Source of the DNA: CAZCCM01 sp964616165
GTDB lineage: Bacteria > Bacillota > Clostridia > TANB77 > CAG-508
Length of the DNA stretch: 63,147 bases
Assembly (NCBI GenBank): GCA_964616165.1
Contig: CAZTTS010000007.1
Span: forward strand, 1 to 63,147
Reading direction: 5' to 3'
Positions 62,172 through 63,147 of this stretch are shown in pieces. Within the stretch, counting starts at the first letter, position 1; each line of letters starts with the position of its first letter. Both the position numbers and the translations under genes were made by a program. A model generated the notes under the pieces. It was not told where the DNA came from. It did not search any database and was given only the letters and a program-made list of their open reading frames with translations.

Positions 62172-62738
62172 ATGGGCTGGATAATAGGAGGAGTAATACT
62201 AGGTGCAATAGCTTTATTAGTTGTTTGGGGAATAGGAGTATATAATAAACTTATTAAATCTAGAGAATTTGCTAGAAAAGCATGGCAAGATATTGATGTT
62301 CAACTACAAAGAAGATTTGACTTACTACCAAATTTGGTTAATACAGTTAAGGGATATATGAAACATGAAGAAAAAACTTTAACAGATATAGCTAAATATA
62401 GAGGTTTGTATAATGAAGCAAGTTCAGTTGCTGAAAAAGGAGAGGTAGTTTCAGAAATGAATTCTGTTTTAAGCAGATTAATGGTATCAGTAGAAGCATA
62501 TCCTGAATTAAAAGCAAATGAAAACTTTACACAACTTCAAACTGAACTTTCAGAAACAGAAAATAAAATATCTTATACAAGACAATTCTATAATGATGCA
62601 GTTACAAAGTATAATCTATTAAGACAACAAATACCTACAAATATAATTGCAGGAATTGGTAATTTTGAAGCAATGGAATTATTTAAAATTGACTCAGAAG
62701 AAGCTAAAAAAGCACCAACAGTAGACTTTAATGCGTAA
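62172..62738 (+). CDS. lemA: LemA family protein
   Basis: 188 residues from ATG 62172, directly preceded by AAGGAGTGAAT; an in-frame ATG 36 bp earlier lacks this. One N-terminal membrane helix (about 3-23, GWIIGGVILGAIALLVVWGIGVYNKL region) is followed by the helical LemA domain: AWQDIDVQLQRRFDLLPNLV and TRQFYNDAVTKYN. The family is widespread and often paired with a TPM/YgcG or htpX gene, absent here. Function is unclear; roles in envelope stress are suggested. Confidence 0.93.
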   Translation: MGWIIGGVILGAIALLVVWGIGVYNKLIKSREFARKAWQDIDVQLQRRFDLLPNLVNTVKGYMKHEEKTLTDIAKYRGLYNEASSVAEKGEVVSEMNSVLSRLMVSVEAYPELKANENFTQLQTELSETENKISYTRQFYNDAVTKYNLLRQQIPTNIIAGIGNFEAMELFKIDSEEAKKAPTVDFNA

Positions 62739-62761
62739 AATGAAGTAATATATTAAAAAAG

Positions 62762-62791
62762 AAAGAGCATACTTTTGTTTGCTCTTTTTTG
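62762..62791 (+). terminator. Terminator of lemA
   Basis: An 8-bp stem (62762-62769 with 62780-62787), 10-nt loop, T-run 62785-62790. Confidence 0.75.
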
Positions 62792-62902
62792 TTTTGCAAA
62801 ACTTAGATTTTAGTGTTATGATTTGTTTAATAAAGCGAGAACAACAACAAATAATAATTTGTTTAAAAATGACTTATTATAATTGCACAAAAGGAAGAAA
62901 AA

Positions 62903-63147
62903 ATGATATTTTCAAGCAATATTTTTTTATTTTTATTTTTGCCTATAACTTTATTGGGTTACTTTTTAATAAAAGATAAGTATAAAAATATTTTTCTTTT
63001 ATTAATGAGCCTTATTTTTTATGCTTGGGGCGAACCTAAGTTTGTTTTCGTTATGATTGCTTCAATTATTTTCAATTATCTATCTGCAGTATTCATTGAT
63101 AAGTTTAAAACTAAAAAGAAAATTAAAAGAAGCGTCTTCATATTATC
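62903..63147 (+). CDS. MBOAT (AlgI-type) membrane acyltransferase, 5' part
   Basis: 81 codons are visible and the frame continues past the window end. The start MIFSSNIFLFLFLPITLLGY is followed by the hallmark SLIFYAWGEPKFVFVMIASI, as at the start of alginate O-acetyltransferase AlgI and its Gram-positive relatives. Two to three membrane helices are visible. AAGGAAG precedes the ATG. It would move acyl groups onto an exported polysaccharide or wall polymer. The catalytic His lies beyond the window. Confidence 0.85.
   Translation, partial: MIFSSNIFLFLFLPITLLGYFLIKDKYKNIFLLLMSLIFYAWGEPKFVFVMIASIIFNYLSAVFIDKFKTKKKIKRSVFIL

Noticed and set aside
62779..62979. 66-codon open frame before the MBOAT gene
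   Set aside because: No ribosome site, overlaps the lemA terminator and the true start of the MBOAT gene in another frame.

Overview
The window is a stretch of chromosome from a very AT-rich, low-GC Gram-positive bacterium (Bacillota). It is most likely an anaerobic, uncultured gut-type clostridial lineage. The evidence is almost exclusive AGA use for Arg, strong AGGAGG-type ribosome sites, an oxygen-sensitive class III ribonucleotide reductase (nrdDG), a four-subunit ferredoxin-linked 2-oxoacid oxidoreductase (porGDAB), a SufCBDSU iron-sulfur operon and Firmicute gene pairs such as dnaG-rpoD and holB-ricT. No rRNA, CRISPR array, insertion sequence or complete prophage is visible.

Layout. 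1-972: end of a histidine kinase. 1455-4423: nrdDG. 4607-4780: rpsU. 4902-13693: one long probable operon on the + strand (Ig-like membrane protein, REC-GGDEF protein, response regulator, histidine kinase, membrane protein, lepB, holB, ricT, ferredoxin, TraX-like protein). 13815-16826: a fused UDP-sugar pyrophosphorylase/phosphohexomutase. 16928-24966: membrane and WG-repeat proteins leading into acpS, tatD, ddl and pyk. 25065-29107: dnaG, rpoD with a long lysine-rich extension, and a charged protein. 29248-34233: sufCBDSU. 34600-37897: SseB-like protein, M23 peptidase and a tandem-HD protein. 37965-40981: porGDAB. 41129-41728: tRNA-Arg (+), tRNA-Lys (-) and acpP (-). 41993-50284: small protein, REC-HD-GYP phosphodiesterase, prfA, pcrA, ABC-F protein, nuclease and DJ-1-family protein. 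50342-50581: tRNA-Glu and tRNA-Leu. 50800-53621: repair genes ogt, tag and xth around a secreted protein. 53724-60658: AI-2E-type permease, unknown protein, VirD4/TraG-like ATPase, and an Mre11/Rad50-like pair (YhaO/YhaN type). 60812-62030: a compositionally foreign small gene, a minus-strand unknown gene, tRNA-Cys and tRNA-Gly. 62172-63147: lemA and the start of an MBOAT acyltransferase.

Themes. Core functions dominate: dNTP synthesis, replication and transcription initiation, Fe-S assembly feeding the many Fe-S enzymes here, translation termination, cell wall supply and DNA repair. Cyclic-di-GMP turnover appears at both ends, as a GGDEF protein beside a two-component system and an HD-GYP protein. 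The most unusual unit is 54976-60658. A membrane-anchored DNA-pump ATPase of the conjugative coupling family, with no relaxase or other conjugation gene beside it, is packed with an Mre11-like nuclease and a Rad50-like ATPase that carries two membrane helices. This resembles in composition the archaeal HerA-Mre11-Rad50-NurA gene cluster and is the best candidate for an undescribed system. Other points worth attention are a probable ATT start codon for holB, the lysine-rich repeat extension on RpoD, the pyrophosphorylase-mutase fusion and the roughly 40 percent GC gene at 60812.
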